From contig NW_015622545.1 in the NCBI RefSeq assembly GCF_000835495.1, positions 3,612,777 to 3,676,776 on the forward strand: DNA of 64,000 nucleotides, read 5' to 3'. Position 1 is the first letter of the stretch. Each line of letters opens with the position of its first letter. Made by a program: the position numbers and the translations under genes. The stretch comes from Cladophialophora immunda (lineage: Eukaryota; Ascomycota; Eurotiomycetes; Chaetothyriales; Herpotrichiellaceae). Positions 1-12,523 of the stretch are shown in pieces. Below the pieces are notes generated by a model. The model made no database searches and was not told where the DNA came from. It saw only the letters and a list, made by a program, of their open reading frames with translations.

Positions 1-1110
1 GACATGATAACCATTACTGCATCCACTATCTCGGTGCTCGTCATTCGATATGCTGCTTACGCAAAGTACTCTTCTTTGTGTGCACCCAATTTCCTGGTCA
101 AGTAGTCGGCTTGATAGACGTACGAGGAAAGGAACATGAAAACCCCGTTCACCGGTGCTGATTGAACTAGTATGTCGATCGCAGGTACAAGCTCATGCGC
201 ATTAGGCTGTCTGTAAGGGATCGCATGCTTATCTACAGTCCCACGACGGATATTTTGGAGAGTCGACGCATGTGACAGTCTCAACATGATGTCATGGAGA
301 ACTACTATCCTGAAGCTTCATCTGAATGCCATCAGAATACGAGGGATATTTCGGAAATCGCACCTTGTCGTCCAGAACAATATAGACTATTCGATGGTGG
401 GAGCGACGATGGACATGTTCTCTTGGCTCTTCCACCAGCAAACCACGACTCCTGACGCCCGCGGCTACAACAGACACGACGTAAGCCCGTTTGGTCCCTT
501 CAGTTTTGGTGGCGTCAGGCATGTCGCCATAATTTAGTGGCTGATGAAAGGGTACCTGACGACCTCGCAGTGGATTCCTTATAAGTGGAGTCTGGTTATA
601 GCCCGACAGCCTCGGCCCTTAAGCCCCTGAAAAAATACTCAATACTCAATACACGTACGTACACACAGGGGATCCGCTGCCTCGATCCGAAATTGCACGC
701 TCTAGCTCGCCTAGAAGAAGCCCCTATCCCAAAAAGAATTTTTTGCAAGGGGACTCCGGTCACGAAGAATCGATCGGGGGACGCTCTTGACGCTCACGGC
801 CAATGATGGCTGGTCCCCGTGGAGACATGGACCAGGAACGAGGACTGCAGGTCAAACTGACTCACAGGCTCTTATCGTCTCGTCCATATCTCAACAGATC
901 CGCGCGCGGATCTGGCTGCTAGCTCTTTGCGGCGGGCTGTCACCTCAGGGGGGGAAACTGTCTCAAGTGGCATTTACCTTTTTGTTTATCCCGCCACGTC
1001 CTGAGTATTTGACATTGGACGACAATTCCTCCTGGTGACTTCAATGTGCTTGGCCATGCTGCGAATATGAGGTGGCAGTCACGGGCGTGGTCGACTGTAT
1101 CTTGTTCAAC
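1..1110. other. Intergenic/5' flank, no gene supported
   Basis: Only short open frames on both strands, none with a recognisable domain or a convincing splice structure. There is a small direct repeat of AATACTC followed by an ACGTACGTACACACA stretch around 634-668. The right end should hold the promoter and 5' UTR of the glycosyltransferase gene that starts at 1111. Confidence 0.5.
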
Positions 1111-2847
1111 ATGCAATCCACATCCTCTTCGGTGAAGATGAAGCTCGAGATCCTGCAGCAATATGCGGTGCCTGGGAATATCCCATGGACTAGTCGCAAG
1201 GTCAGAATCATCGCAGTTCTGTGCGGAATCCTATGTCTGCGCTTCTTCCTTGGTGCACTCGACGTAAAACCCATCCAGGTATGCAGCATCTAACGAGGTG
1301 CCTCTACGATTCTCTGGCTGACAAGTTGTTTCCAGAACCGTTTGCCTAATGCCCTCCGGCAGCAGACCTATCTCGACCAGGCAGGATTTCAGTCGATACC
1401 CATAACCGGCTTCGTCAACACCGGAGACCTCTCAAGCCGCACATGCGAAGATCTAAGGCATGAAGGAGAGCTTCGGGTGGACAAGAGCCTGTACCTCGAA
1501 GACGACTTGGAGCACATTGCACGATCACTGGCAGGTCATCCGATGATCGACTATTCCCAGCAGGAGAAGGGGTTGACATTCCGCCAAATGGTGGCCAAAA
1601 CCTGGGCTAGGCTATCCGGGTCGAGTGTGTGGATCGAGAAGTTCAAGGTCTTCCTCACCGTCACGAGAGTCATCTTCTACGACAACGGCCTCCGACACAA
1701 GCCAGTCATCAGCTTCCTGGCGGGCCAGCTTCATGACGAAAACTGGAACGAGCTGAAGAACTACACCATCCAGTGGCAGAGCGAGGAGATCAAATTCCCC
1801 ACGGTGTTCAACATCCCCGCCCCGTTCAAGCAAGGCGACCGATACTTTGGGCCTGAAGACCCCCGAGTGATTCTCGAGGAGGGGGTCGAAGATGCGGAGC
1901 CCATCGTGACGTTCAACATGCTTTACGACCTGAAAACCGGAGACAGGGCCATGTATATCTTCCGCCCGTTTTCCAACGACACGACCGTCTTGACCATCAC
2001 GGGCCAGACCGAGAGGGCGCACGCGGAAAAGAACTGGGCGCCCTTCTTCATCAACGAGCACGAGCCCATCTCGCCGGGACACTACAAGTGGCCCAGCCAC
2101 TACATCCATTTTATCTACGACTTCAACCCGCTGCGGGTGCTCAAATGCCACACCCTCAACGGTTGGTGCCACTTTGTGTATGAGCAGAAGGTTCCCGACG
2201 AGCTGAGGGGGTCAGGCCTGAATGCGAACGGGCGGATGACGGGCGGGACCAACATGGTGCCGTTGCAACTGGAAACACGTTCCAACCTCAACGCGTGGGT
2301 CGGATTCCCCAGATCCCACATCAACATCGGGTGCACCGACGACCTCGCCATGTACCGGCCAGAGCTGATGATCATGACGGCACACGGCGACCACTTCTAC
2401 CTCAGCTTCATGTCGGGCCCCATCGACTTCGGCACCGCGGCCATGACGCCCGAAGCCATCAGCGACCCCTGCGGCGAGGGCAAGGTGGTGATAGCCAACA
2501 GCATCGCCAAGTGGGATCGACGGCCCAAGCACGACGTCCTGACGCTGACCTTCTCGGTGGCCGACTCGACCGTCCAGATCATGCAGCTGGCCAGCCTCTC
2601 CAAGTTCGTGAGCCAGCTGCCCCATGTGGCTCATCTGGACGGCGCGTTCCTCGCCGACATGTCCAGCCGGAACAAGACCGAGTGGGACCTGCGCTATACG
2701 GCCGTGAGCAAGGATGTCCTGGACTGCACAATGGAGGCGGCCTCGTACTATTCGGAAATCATCGCCGCGCCCTTCAAGGGCCTGTCCAAGGAAGAGCTCT
2801 CGTATGAAAACGGAAAATGGGACTGGAAGGCCGGCGCGGTCATATGA
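1111..2847 (+). CDS. Beta-mannosyltransferase-like type II membrane protein (GT91/BMT family)
   Basis: Model: join(1111..1278,1336..2847), 558 residues. The 57-bp intron has donor GTATGC, branch CTAAC and acceptor CAG, and falls between codons. The start is the ATG at 1111; the longer frame to its left would need a GTG. Exon 1 supplies a single hydrophobic anchor at about residues 30-45, giving Golgi type II topology. The lumenal part carries FGPEDPRV (about residues 230-237), a NWAPFF block and IHFIYDFNPLRVLKC. These resemble the fungal beta-1,2-mannosyltransferases studied in Candida cell-wall mannan, and GxEDPR is also typical of related mannoside enzymes. The family call is from recalled motifs, not a search, so the donor sugar and linkage are uncertain. 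It is the first of four glycosyltransferase genes in the left 15 kb. Confidence 0.7.
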
Positions 2848-3981
2848 AGGCATGAAATGGAGGAATCTCTTTCCATCTGGGGCTGGCCAACCTTTGGCCT
2901 AAAGCTAGGATGGCATTTTGACGCACAAAACTCCCCCCCGCCAACTGCGCGAAGAAACGACATACCAACACTTTTACAAAAGTCTTGACTCGACTCTAAC
3001 GACCCGCACTGGTTACACCCGGTGCCACGTGTTTTCAAAAACATCATTAGGAAGAAACGAGTGCGGACTTGGCGACAGTTTAAAACGGGAATGATTTCTG
3101 GCAATGCCTCTCACTTTTTTAATTTTTACCGTGGGGCGAAATAAAGGACCAAAAGTCCCCAGAAGCATCCAGGCGCCCGATATCAGTTCACGGAGGCGTG
3201 ATATCACAAATTTCGTGACGATGCGGGTGTCAATAATGCAACCTTGCAAGCGATTTGATGACATGGGATCACTATTAGAGAGGCGGTTTCCTGTTATTAT
3301 GGAACGATAAGCTGGCGGCGGGGAGGAGAAGAGGTCGATCTTTGCAGGCGTTCGGGTTTTGAGATGCGCACGGGACGCGAGGGTCTCGGACTGTATATGT
3401 GCCGTCCCCCTGAACATCAGCAGTCCAGATACACGTAGGGACATAGAAACAATGACACACGCCGAAGAGGGCTGACGAACGATTCTGTCTTGCGATCACG
3501 ATGGCGTAGTGTTCTTTCGAGTGTCTTTGGCACGCAGCAAAAGCACCGCTGAGGAGCTGGGTACATAAATTGACGGCTCACATGTTATATACCTGGGCGC
3601 CCAGGTGCATGGACTTTAAGGGGCGCGCTCTCTCTCTCTGCCTGAGTACATGGGTGCCTACGACGGAACTCTCAGCAACCCAACTTGCGAAATGGGGAGA
3701 GGGAATGTTGAATCCAAAGCCGCGGATTATGAACTGGTTCGTCCCCCGACAAAATACGACACTTGTCAAGGAATCGACCGCGAGTCGAACAGGCAGAAGG
3801 AATGGAAGATGAAGAGGGACATAAGATTATATTGTCGTAGGCACAGTATCCAACTCCGCCGCAAAAAAAACCTCTATGGAGTCCTTCCAGTAATAACAAA
3901 AACCCTAGGCCTCTTTCATGGGCCCTTCCCAACCCAAACCCCCAGCCAGCGCAAATATAAAGGAAACCAACCAAAGGGGGC
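2848..3981. other. Convergent intergenic region
   Basis: Lies between the 3' ends of the GT91 gene (plus) and the GT71 gene (minus), so it should hold two 3' UTRs. No gene is supported. It contains a perfect 16-bp palindrome at 3591-3606 and a CT-rich run near 3630. Confidence 0.5.
3591..3606. repeat. Perfect 16-bp palindrome
   Basis: ACCTGGGCGCCCAGGT reads the same on both strands and lies directly next to a TATATA-like stretch (about 3586-3591). It could be a dimeric transcription-factor site or form a hairpin in RNA from either strand. No protein is known to me for it. Confidence 0.8.
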
Positions 3982-5547
3982 TCAGTTATTCATTTCTATC
4001 TTCTTTCTCGTCCAGGCATATCGGATGTGCTCGGCCTCGGTGATGATGGAGTGCAGGCGGTCGAGGAACTCGCGGCTCAGGGGCCGCCAGCGCGACTCGT
4101 CGTGCTGGGGGCAGCCGCGGGCGTCCTCGGTCCAGTCGCGCCAGTTCCAGGCGGCCTGGGTGGCGAGGACCTCGGTCTCGTTCTCCGGGCGCGAGAGGGT
4201 GACGTTGCTGTCGAGCGCGATGGGCTCCTGGGTCAGGTTGGCGGCGGCGGTGGTCTGGATGGTCAGGTCGATCGGGGCGCCCAGGTACCAGTGGGTCCAG
4301 TTGGCGAAGCCCAGGGTCTTGTCCTCCTTGTTCTGCCACACGCCCATGTTGGTCCAGAAGGGCTCATCGTCGTCGGCGTCCGAGTGCGCCATGTGCGGCG
4401 AGCAGATGCGCGGCGTCTTGAACACCTCGGCCTCGGGCGTGCTCAGCGCCTCCGAGAAGCGCGCCGCCTGCCACGGCTCGAACGCGTACGGGACCCCCGT
4501 CAGCTCCGCCGCCAGCCAGTACGACTCCTTGTCCCCCCAGAACGTGTCCCACGTGATGGCGTCGCGCACGTCCTGCACGTTCATCCACGCCGCGAACAGC
4601 GCCGTCACGTACAGCTCCGGCCGGGACTTGTCGAAGTAGACCACCGCCGAGTCCGCCTCCTCGCCGATGTAGCCCTTGTAGAACAGCGAGCTGCTGTTGA
4701 GCCGCGCCGACGGCTGCCGTCCCGTCTTGACGAGCTGCTCGGCCACGAATCTCCTCCGGTTCTCGCTCCGATCCATGGTCACGGCTCGGTCGTGGAAGAA
4801 CAAGGTGCCCGTCTCCCTCAGGCCCTCGTAGTCCGTCCAAGCCCGTTCCGGGTGTGAGAAGAACACCGCGTCTGCGTCCACGAGAATGGTCTGGGGAAAT
4901 CGACTGGCTATTAGGGCGAACGGTTTGGTGGCCCAGCCTTTGAGGCCAATGAGGGAATTATCGAAGATTTTGGTGAGGTCGAGAAATTGTATGTCTTTGC
5001 TGGTTGCACGGAGAAACGTTCGGGTATGAGGTGACAGGTCGGAATCACCAGCATATGCGATTTCTATGGGGAGTTCGTTCTTGAGGACTTTTTTGAGGTT
5101 TGTGATCAAAAAGAGAGCGTCTTCCACGTTGCCGTCGCCCACACAGGCGACGATGCCCGTCTTCAGCTCCGGCTTCTCCTTCGACCAGGGTTTCTGCTTC
5201 GTCTGGTGTTTCCACGGCACATAGGCCAATTTGTCCTCGTTCCACCAGGGGAAAAGGTGGGCCAAGGAATCTTTGAGGCGGCCGCGATCGAGAGTCTGCT
5301 GCCGCATGTAAAGCCCAGCGAGCTGGGAAAGGGCGGCCACTTGGTTGGCCACCGAGGCGAAGTCGGGAAGGGCGACATCGAGGGGGTACTCGGCCACGTA
5401 GGTGTGTAAATCGGTCACCAGACGCTCCGTCCTGTGTTGCTGCACGACAACATAGCGAAAGTAAAAGAGTGTGATCAGAGGCAATAAAAGAATGAGAAGA
5501 ATGCTGGACGGCCTTTTGCGAACAGTGCTCGTCAGCATCGAAAACAT
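3982..5547 (-). CDS. Mnn1-type alpha-1,3-mannosyltransferase (GT71)
   Basis: Single exon, 521 residues. The start is the ATG at 5547; an extra three codons upstream would need a TTG. A 20-residue membrane anchor at about 14-33 follows a basic tail (RKR), the usual Golgi type II layout. The catalytic domain begins with TGIVACVGDGN (about 130-140) and carries the metal-binding DAD in ILVDADAVFF (224-226). It also has the GW.TKPFAL and LFYKGYIGEE-type blocks typical of GT71. These enzymes add terminal or branch mannose from GDP-mannose to N- and O-linked glycans. The gene points away from the PXR1 gene and tail-to-tail with the GT91 gene. Family call is firm; the exact linkage is inferred. Confidence 0.88.
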   Translation of the reverse strand: MFSMLTSTVRKRPSSILLILLLPLITLFYFRYVVVQQHRTERLVTDLHTYVAEYPLDVALPDFASVANQVAALSQLAGLYMRQQTLDRGRLKDSLAHLFPWWNEDKLAYVPWKHQTKQKPWSKEKPELKTGIVACVGDGNVEDALFLITNLKKVLKNELPIEIAYAGDSDLSPHTRTFLRATSKDIQFLDLTKIFDNSLIGLKGWATKPFALIASRFPQTILVDADAVFFSHPERAWTDYEGLRETGTLFFHDRAVTMDRSENRRRFVAEQLVKTGRQPSARLNSSSLFYKGYIGEEADSAVVYFDKSRPELYVTALFAAWMNVQDVRDAITWDTFWGDKESYWLAAELTGVPYAFEPWQAARFSEALSTPEAEVFKTPRICSPHMAHSDADDDEPFWTNMGVWQNKEDKTLGFANWTHWYLGAPIDLTIQTTAAANLTQEPIALDSNVTLSRPENETEVLATQAAWNWRDWTEDARGCPQHDESRWRPLSREFLDRLHSIITEAEHIRYAWTRKKIEMNN

Positions 5548-8439
5548 GATGGCCAAACGTTGGACACGTCACTCACGTGCGCGCGCAGACGGGACGAACG
5601 ACTCGATCTGAGCTTGAGCCGTGTATATGTAGGAGGGATATGAACGTGGGGGCTCTGGGTGGTGACCCCCCATTTTCTCGCAGAGGCGGCGAGCCAGGAG
5701 TCGACAGGGAAAGGACGCTGGTGGAACCTGTGAGTTGAGTTCCGAAGCGCCAGCAGTCTCCATTCTGATCTGATCGAGTATCAGGGGGAAAGAGAAAAAA
5801 CTCCCCGTGAGTTTAGCGAATTGCAAAGTGGGTAGCGCCACGGATTCCCAAAGCAGCTTGAGGCTTTCAATGATTGTAAGACTCTTACCCGTTGTGAGGG
5901 ACGGGGGATTGGGCCCTGGCACGCTCAGCACCAATACTCTGTACGTGAATCTCATGCCTGACGAGTACCTTCGGGCCTAAAGCACGTGCGTTAAGGAGAC
6001 AAGACTTCAGCCAATATTGGACCATCAAACCGTTTTCTCAGCTCCCTGCAGACCGAAAGGCAATCCTCTCGTCTGAAGTTACACCCATGGCAAGTGTAAT
6101 CTTGCTCAGGTCTCTTCCTCTTCTCGGACTGGGTACGACGTAATCCCTCGTGGTCTTTTGATGCGGTGTGTGCGTTCACTCTCTTCTTTTTTGCAGCGGG
6201 GGGCCATAGTGCAGCAAAACTGGACGGATCTAACCCTTTGCGGTAGCTTGGACCCAAATATGTGGACCCCATATCAGGGGACGCTTCTGCAGGTACAGCA
6301 TGGTCTGGAACCTGGCTGCTTCACACCTGGGAGAGAGAATCTGTTTGATTGACTGATCGTCGTCTCGTCCATGTCCTAGCTGAGAGACCTTATCGCTCAG
6401 CGGTTTTGCAGGATTAATGTGGTTGATCCTGCCATATTGCAGTATCGGGCATAACTTCGTCCCCCCTGAATGATTTTAATTGTTTGCCAAAGAAGATTAT
6501 TCTTGTCCCGTGAAGAAAACTTTAAACGATGGACGAGTGCGTTAGTCAATAGGGCTGCAGATCGACTTTTCAGGAGTGCAGTTCCTTCGTCACCAATCCA
6601 ACGTCCCGGCCGCCGAAAGACCTCTTGGTAGGCGTCGGCTGAGGATGAGACAGCAGCCAAAGGTCTGGGCTCTCTTCGGCACGATCGGGCTCTCCTGACC
6701 GACACTGCAGATTCTGGCTGCAAAGGGCCGCCCAGGGCGGAATGATAGCATCATGATACCTGGCTGGCTGGAATTTCGGGGCTAGACGCCACGACAGGGT
6801 TTAGCGAAGGAGGGCACGAAAACAAGACTTAGGCTTGTGCGTTCAGGTACAAGCTGCTTGAGCCTGGCTGGAAGCTCGTCCACTCGGATGTATGAGCTGC
6901 GCAACTGGTCCACCTTATGAAACCTGCCACCGTTGTAACCGTAAGTACTGGTACATACGAGTACAAGCGCGTCAATTCTTTTCCACCGCACGTAAATCGT
7001 GGGCCTTCCCACCCAATAAGCAGAAGAAAAGGTCGAAATGTCCTTGCAGGCATGTGCGGCTCTACCCTTAGTCGCGGGCCCGTCGGTGTTTCAGGTGGTC
7101 ACCGATAGGCAAGGCGTCGAATTTTCTAGCTGAGTTGGGTAGAAGGTGGCAGATTTGTGGCCGCCGTGGCGACCTTAGCTGGACCTGAGGCGCTGGGGGC
7201 TGCGAGGACTTCGCATACTGACGCGTCAAGCAAGACTGACATGGTTGTCAAGTCGTATTAGCACGAGTAAATATTCGATTCTACATGTTCTACTGTAGAG
7301 GACCCGTATGTATCGTAGGTGGGAGCAATTAGGCCGAATGAGGGTTACACGCACCGTTTGCCCCAAGCTGCGGTCCTTCATCATACACGCATGAACTCTT
7401 TTTCGCTGGCTCCCTCCACAAGAAAGGGCTCGGCCTCTCCATTGATCATGATACAGCACATGGGAAATTCCAAGCAATGAACCCTAATCCCATGATCGGT
7501 CTATCTCATATCTTAGCCCGACAAGGCCCAGGGGGAGAGCATATCGAACAGGGCTTATCCAGTCAAGTCCAAAAGCTGTGCACTCCACCCCGTTCAAGTT
7601 GATGACTGACTCCTGAACAACAGAGAGTGGGCTGGCAAATTTTATTCATCCCTCGAGTGTCATTTTAACCCTCGCATGATTCGCGATTGGATCGACAAAC
7701 ATGGCGTGAAACCGCCGGGCGATGATGTGAGCATGTAGCGAGGTATTGGCTGGGACTGTCTAGGCGCGTGTTGGAAACTCGGAGTATTTTGGATGGAGCT
7801 TTTTCCAATAGTCGACATGTGCTGTGGTAGCATCTAGACACAAGCTTTGTCAGTTACAGGAGCGCCTTGAGGGGCACAGAAAAGCAAAAGAGCGGAAAAT
7901 AGATGCCCATCTCACGAACACGAAGCCACGACGTGACGCGCGATGTTGCAGCGCGATGTCATCGCATCACTTGGGTCGAATATGACCTGATCGGCCTGAT
8001 CGACCTTCGACATCTCCTCCTGATGCTCGTGTATCCGTAATTGCGACGTGATAAGGTCGATCGTCGACCTGGGGTAATTGGATGCGCCTGACTCAGGGTG
8101 ACGGACACCATCACCAACATCAGATTGCGTAGGAAACAGGCAGGCCGTGAGGACGTCGATGATGGAGATTCCATTGCGTGCAGGCTTGGTTGGCCGTGGT
8201 TCTATGAGTGTCGGTCTGGTGAACTACTGAACTGCGTTGCTCTCCTCGACGTGATGGTCAAAGTCATCCCTTTCCTGGTCGATCGTCACTTCCCTCAGAA
8301 CCGCATTCATCTACAGGAATGTCAATGAACAGCAGGAATGCGCAGGCTGTCCAAGATTGTATACCATTGACTGACTCTAGGTCTACTATGCAACGCCCAT
8401 ACCATTGCTTAAGAACGCTCAGAATAGCTTCTCACAAAT
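5548..8439. other. Long gene-poor stretch (2.9 kb)
   Basis: Contains the promoter side of the GT71 gene (from 5548 rightwards) and the 3' flank of PXR1 (to 8439). All open frames are short and without recognisable domains, and I could not assemble any into a spliced gene. A lineage-specific gene or long noncoding RNA cannot be excluded from sequence alone. Confidence 0.45.
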
Positions 8440-9549
8440 TCATCTCATGAAAATCTCGTCCAGTCCCTTCATATCTGCCAACACCATCTTCTTGGCCTGG
8501 ATGTTCCGCCCTCTAAGCAAGTGTCGGCCAGTTTTCATCACCGTGACGGTCTGTTTGTTTGATGCCGCCATCAACGTCGACACCGACGAGTTCCTTCCCT
8601 CGGTGTCCACATTATCCTTTGATGACTTGTGCTTTCGCTTGTTTGGCCTTTGGGCCTTCATGGCTTCGTCATCTGATGCAGCAGACGACACAGGCTCATC
8701 AGGCGGTTGAGTCAGAGGAGACTTATGGGCTGGCAGGGCTTGAGCGTCGTCTTTGGCTTTCTTCGCAGCTCTTCTCGAAACTTTTTCTTCCCTCCGTTTC
8801 CTCCTCTCTTCCTTTCGCTGCCTCTTCTCTTCCTTCATTCTCCGTCGCTCTTCACGCTCTTTGCTTCTAGCTTCTCCCTGTGCCTGCGAAGCTGACTCCG
8901 ACTCCGACGGGGTTTGATCGTCCTCCAAAGGAGAGTTCTCTGCGTTGTCTTTCACTCGCCCGTTCTCTTCAATAGTGCCAACCAATACCCCGCCTCTCAC
9001 AAAGATCATGCCACCCCATCTTCCGCGAGCATACATTTCCAACTTTCGGTCTTCGACCTTCTTTTCCTCCTGTTTCAGCACCTCCTCACTCTTGCCATTC
9101 AATCGGCCCAAGAGGCCCTGAAACGCATCCAGCCCAACCTTCTGGTTCTCAACCGCTTCCTTCCCGCTTTTCCTCCTTGCGCCCAAACCTAGATTGTCAT
9201 CTTTGAAGAGGACTCCGACGTGAGCGGCCGCGAGGCGTTCTGCATCGCTAGGAGCACCGTATCGGGAGGTTGTGGTGCGCTTGCCGAGTGCTTGTCCCTG
9301 GGACCACCCTTGCTGGGTCATAAGCCGGTGGCCATAGGATGTGGCAGAGGACTGGGAGGACCACGCGAGGTTCCGAGGATCGTGAGAGAGTTTTTGCCTC
9401 CTGTCGACGTAAGTTAGAATTGACCCAGAGACCAGTACAGTTGCAAACAATGAGCGCAGATTGTTGTTATCTTGCCATCACAGAGGGATAGTATTCGATA
9501 ACCTGGTTGAAAATGGAAACACATACTTTCTCGGCTCAGCTAGACCCAT
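8440..9549 (-). CDS. pxr1: PinX1/Pxr1 G-patch protein (pre-rRNA processing)
   Basis: Model: complement(join(8440..9400,9527..9549)), 327 residues. Exon 1 gives MGLAEPRK; after a 126-bp intron exon 2 continues RQKLSHDPRN, recreating the family's N-terminus (MGL..P+..K.SHDP). Without the splice the frame begins in unrelated residues. The G-patch follows at about 24-70, including SYGHRLMTQQGW and VLFKDDNLGLGAR. The C-terminal half is a long Lys/Arg/Glu-rich charged tract, as in other Pxr1 proteins. In yeast Pxr1 acts in the nucleolus, activating the Prp43 helicase in 18S rRNA maturation, and is linked to telomerase inhibition. It is a housekeeping gene lying between cell-surface glycosyltransferases. 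Confidence 0.93.
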
Positions 9550-10842
9550 CTTGCACCTCACCTTCTAGGTGTGCACCTCTTCAAACTGGGCTTTTGAATT
9601 CTGAACGGGAATCGTCAGTCAATCAGTCCGATATGCATGGGATTTCGAAAAATTTACAGTTTGCACTTTAGTCCTTTAAGGTCCGCCGTAAAAGCGCTAC
9701 AGCGGATCGTAATTTCCCCAATGCGACATTCTACGATGAAGGTGAAGGCATGGCGTCTGCTCCTACATCTATTGGAGGCAACAGGTCACGTAAAAGGCGT
9801 GCACATTCTCTGTTTTCTTCCGTAGTGATCGTTGACTTGAAAAGGACAGAAGCCACCGCTTGCATAGGAATGATGCTCACCTACCAAACTTCTCTGTCTC
9901 TCAACTCAGAATATCGCGACCCGGCTTTGATACTGTTGTCGAAGGTAAGTAGGTGACCGGCCGCGCAATTGTCTGTTGACACTTCAACCCAAGACTGACA
10001 TTCAATCCTACCACCACAATTACAGATCCCCGTGGGAATCATTGCGTACTTGACCGCAAAACGCTGATGACGGCATCTCCTTGACCCCTCTCCAAGCGAG
10101 CTCCGAGGCTATGGGCAACCGACCTACTCGTATGAGCATCCAGAAACCCTGAATTCTATCCGTCACGGCACGTTGCCCGGAGATTAATGGTCACGATCTT
10201 GTGGATAACCTTGGCGCGATCATCTCGTCCTGGACTGGCTGTATAAAGCAAGAGTTAGTCACGGGCCAGTGAGCAATGGGTTTCAGGAGGCTTGAGACCA
10301 AGAACTACTGCATATGGCAATACGGGTAGCATTTGACCAGGCTGGATGCAGATAACGAGTCGGCATGCAGACTGCAGACTGCTCCTTCAATCGGATTCAG
10401 TATGGCCAAATCGCGACCCCTGCTCTTCTGATTAGCGCCCGCAGCTGCAATATCAAGAAGGCGACAGTGGAACCGCCTAGTACCATTCGAGACAAAGGCT
10501 TGATCAACAAAAGGGGGTCCTGCAGCAAACTTCGCAATAGCCCTGGGTACGAGGTACAGTCTGCAAACTTCGAGAATGCTGAGATGAGATGTCCGAATTT
10601 CCATCATAGGTGTCTTCCAGAGCCGTGATACGGCATTTCGGTGAGCCAACAGAGGTCGGTAGCGGTGGTCGCAGCCGCTGACAACCTCCAGGGATCCATC
10701 CCTGCCAACCTGATCTGCTGGTACAGTACTCAAAACCGGCGCAGCAGACCTCGAGACTGGACGAATTAGGCTCAGTTGTGTCCCGCCTTCCGGCTTTTCA
10801 ACCTCCTGTCAATTACGACTTCTCCGCGTCACAGGGTCAATA
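9550..10842. other. Divergent promoter region, PXR1 / GT69
   Basis: Between the starts of PXR1 (minus) and the GT69 gene (plus). A TATAAA lies at 10242-10247, but about 600 bp before the GT69 ATG. No gene is supported; a 142-codon minus frame at 10305-10733 has no recognisable feature. Confidence 0.5.
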
Positions 10843-12523
10843 ATGGCCCTCCCTTTCGCGTTGTTTGCGCGAGGTATAGACAGGACATACTTGGCTATTT
10901 TGATAGTCTGCATCCTATTTATTTCCTTCCTCGGCAGCCCCTTTACTTCGTACCAACCAAAAGTCGGCGCGGTGGAAGAATTGGTCTACCGAGCCGCTGG
11001 GCTCAACGGCACCGTTCGCCCTTCCAATCTCGAACTCAGCGATGTCGTCGAAGAGATCGACACCAGTCCCACGCATGGACTCTTCAACTTCTACTCGGAA
11101 CCATGGGATCCGCCTGGAGTCACGGAATTGAACGAAGAAAGAATGCGGATCATTGAACCTTACATCAAAGCCATCACAGACCCCAGTGACAGACGTTTCC
11201 CACGACTTCGATGTCCCCTGCCAATGAAAGAACGGTATGAGAACTTCCGCCGCCGGAGAAGTTTTGCGACGAGATGGGACACGCCGCCGAGACGGTGGTT
11301 CTTTGCACTCAACCTCCATCAATGCGCACCCATCTTGCCTCGCTTACTGGCGTCAGTCGTCGAGGCAATCCGCTTCCTTCGGCCACAGGACTGCGTTCTA
11401 TCCATTGTTGCTCGCCATTCCAATGACGGTACAATGGAGATCCTGGCGAAGATTCGCGAGGAAATGGACACGCTCAACGTCACATACTACTTTAGCACGA
11501 GCGACGTCGACCCGTTCAAGGAGGGCAATGACTACATCACCGAATGGGCCGCTCTGCGAAATCTGGCACTTGACCCGTTGGTGCGGCAGCCGGAACTCTA
11601 CGACCCTGACACAACGGTTATCTTTTTGAATGATGCGGCGATCTGCACGGATGATATTCTGGAACTCATCTACCAAAAGGTGAGTCTTCAGTGGAGACGG
11701 ATCTGGTCGAAGGCACTAACGATCATGCACTAGGTCTATCAAAAGGCTGACATGACCTGTGGCATGGATTGGGCCAATCACGGAGAAAACTTCAACGACT
11801 TAGGGGCGTCCCGTGGCATGACAGGCGACATGTTTGTCTACACACCCCAGGACGGCAAAGTTGACCCCAATAACACACTCTTCCGCAACGACCCCAGAAC
11901 GAAGACTCGATTCGAAGCCAGGCTGCCATTCCAGGTGAGTAGCTGTTCCTTGCCGACTGATTTCACTTCTGCCCCAAACAATGACATATTTCGAACTCGC
12001 CGTCGATACTGACAATATGGGCTCACTTCAGGTCTACTCATGTTGGAACGGCGGCGCCGTCTTTACAGCCAAACCCCTGCTCCGGCACAACATCACGTTC
12101 CGGGCCTCACGCCACGACGAATGCCACATGGGTGAACCGCTACTCCTGTGCAAGGATTTCTGGAAGTACGGCTACGGACGGATCGCGGTAGTGCCGAGCG
12201 TGAACATCGGATACAACGACGACGAGTCGCGGCAGACGAAGAAGCGGTACGGCTTCGCGACGGAGATCGTGCAGCGCGTCGAGGAGGACCTGGATCTCGC
12301 GGCCATCAGGCAAAGCAAGATCCGGTGGCAGGCCGCGCCGCCCAAGAGTGTCAAGTGCGAGTCGGACCTCTCGCACCCGGCCGAGGACGAGCTGGATGAC
12401 GCCAAGAAAGCTGCTGCCAGCGAGGGCACGGATTCCGCTGGCAGTTCTGATAGTGCGGACAATAACAAGGAGCCGCCGCAGAAGAACATTGTCTATGAGG
12501 ACGGTGGTGGCCCGGACCTGTAA
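10843..12523 (+). CDS. Cap59/Cmt1-type alpha-mannosyltransferase (GT69)
   Basis: Model: join(10843..11679,11734..11934,12032..12523), 509 residues; both introns (54 and 97 bp) fall between codons. The N-terminal anchor spans about 14-31. The CAP59 domain includes an IVARHSNDGT.EIL block, the acid motif IFLNDAAIC (about 260-268), TCGMDW (287-292) and VYSCWNGG right after the second intron. These are hallmarks of the family named after Cryptococcus CAP59 and the alpha-1,3-mannosyltransferase CMT1. The last 60 or so residues are low-complexity, acidic and Ala/Ser-rich, and probably not catalytic. The GT25 gene follows on the same strand 860 bp downstream. Likely a Golgi enzyme; linkage not determinable here. 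Confidence 0.9.

Noticed and set aside
1612..2853. Minus-strand frames of 186 and 213 codons
   Set aside because: Antisense shadows of the GT91 gene, with no domain and biased composition.
3650..4857. Long plus-strand frames of 329 and 276 codons
   Set aside because: They lie antisense to the GT71 gene and read as Arg/Pro/Gly-rich shadow sequence of GC-rich codons.
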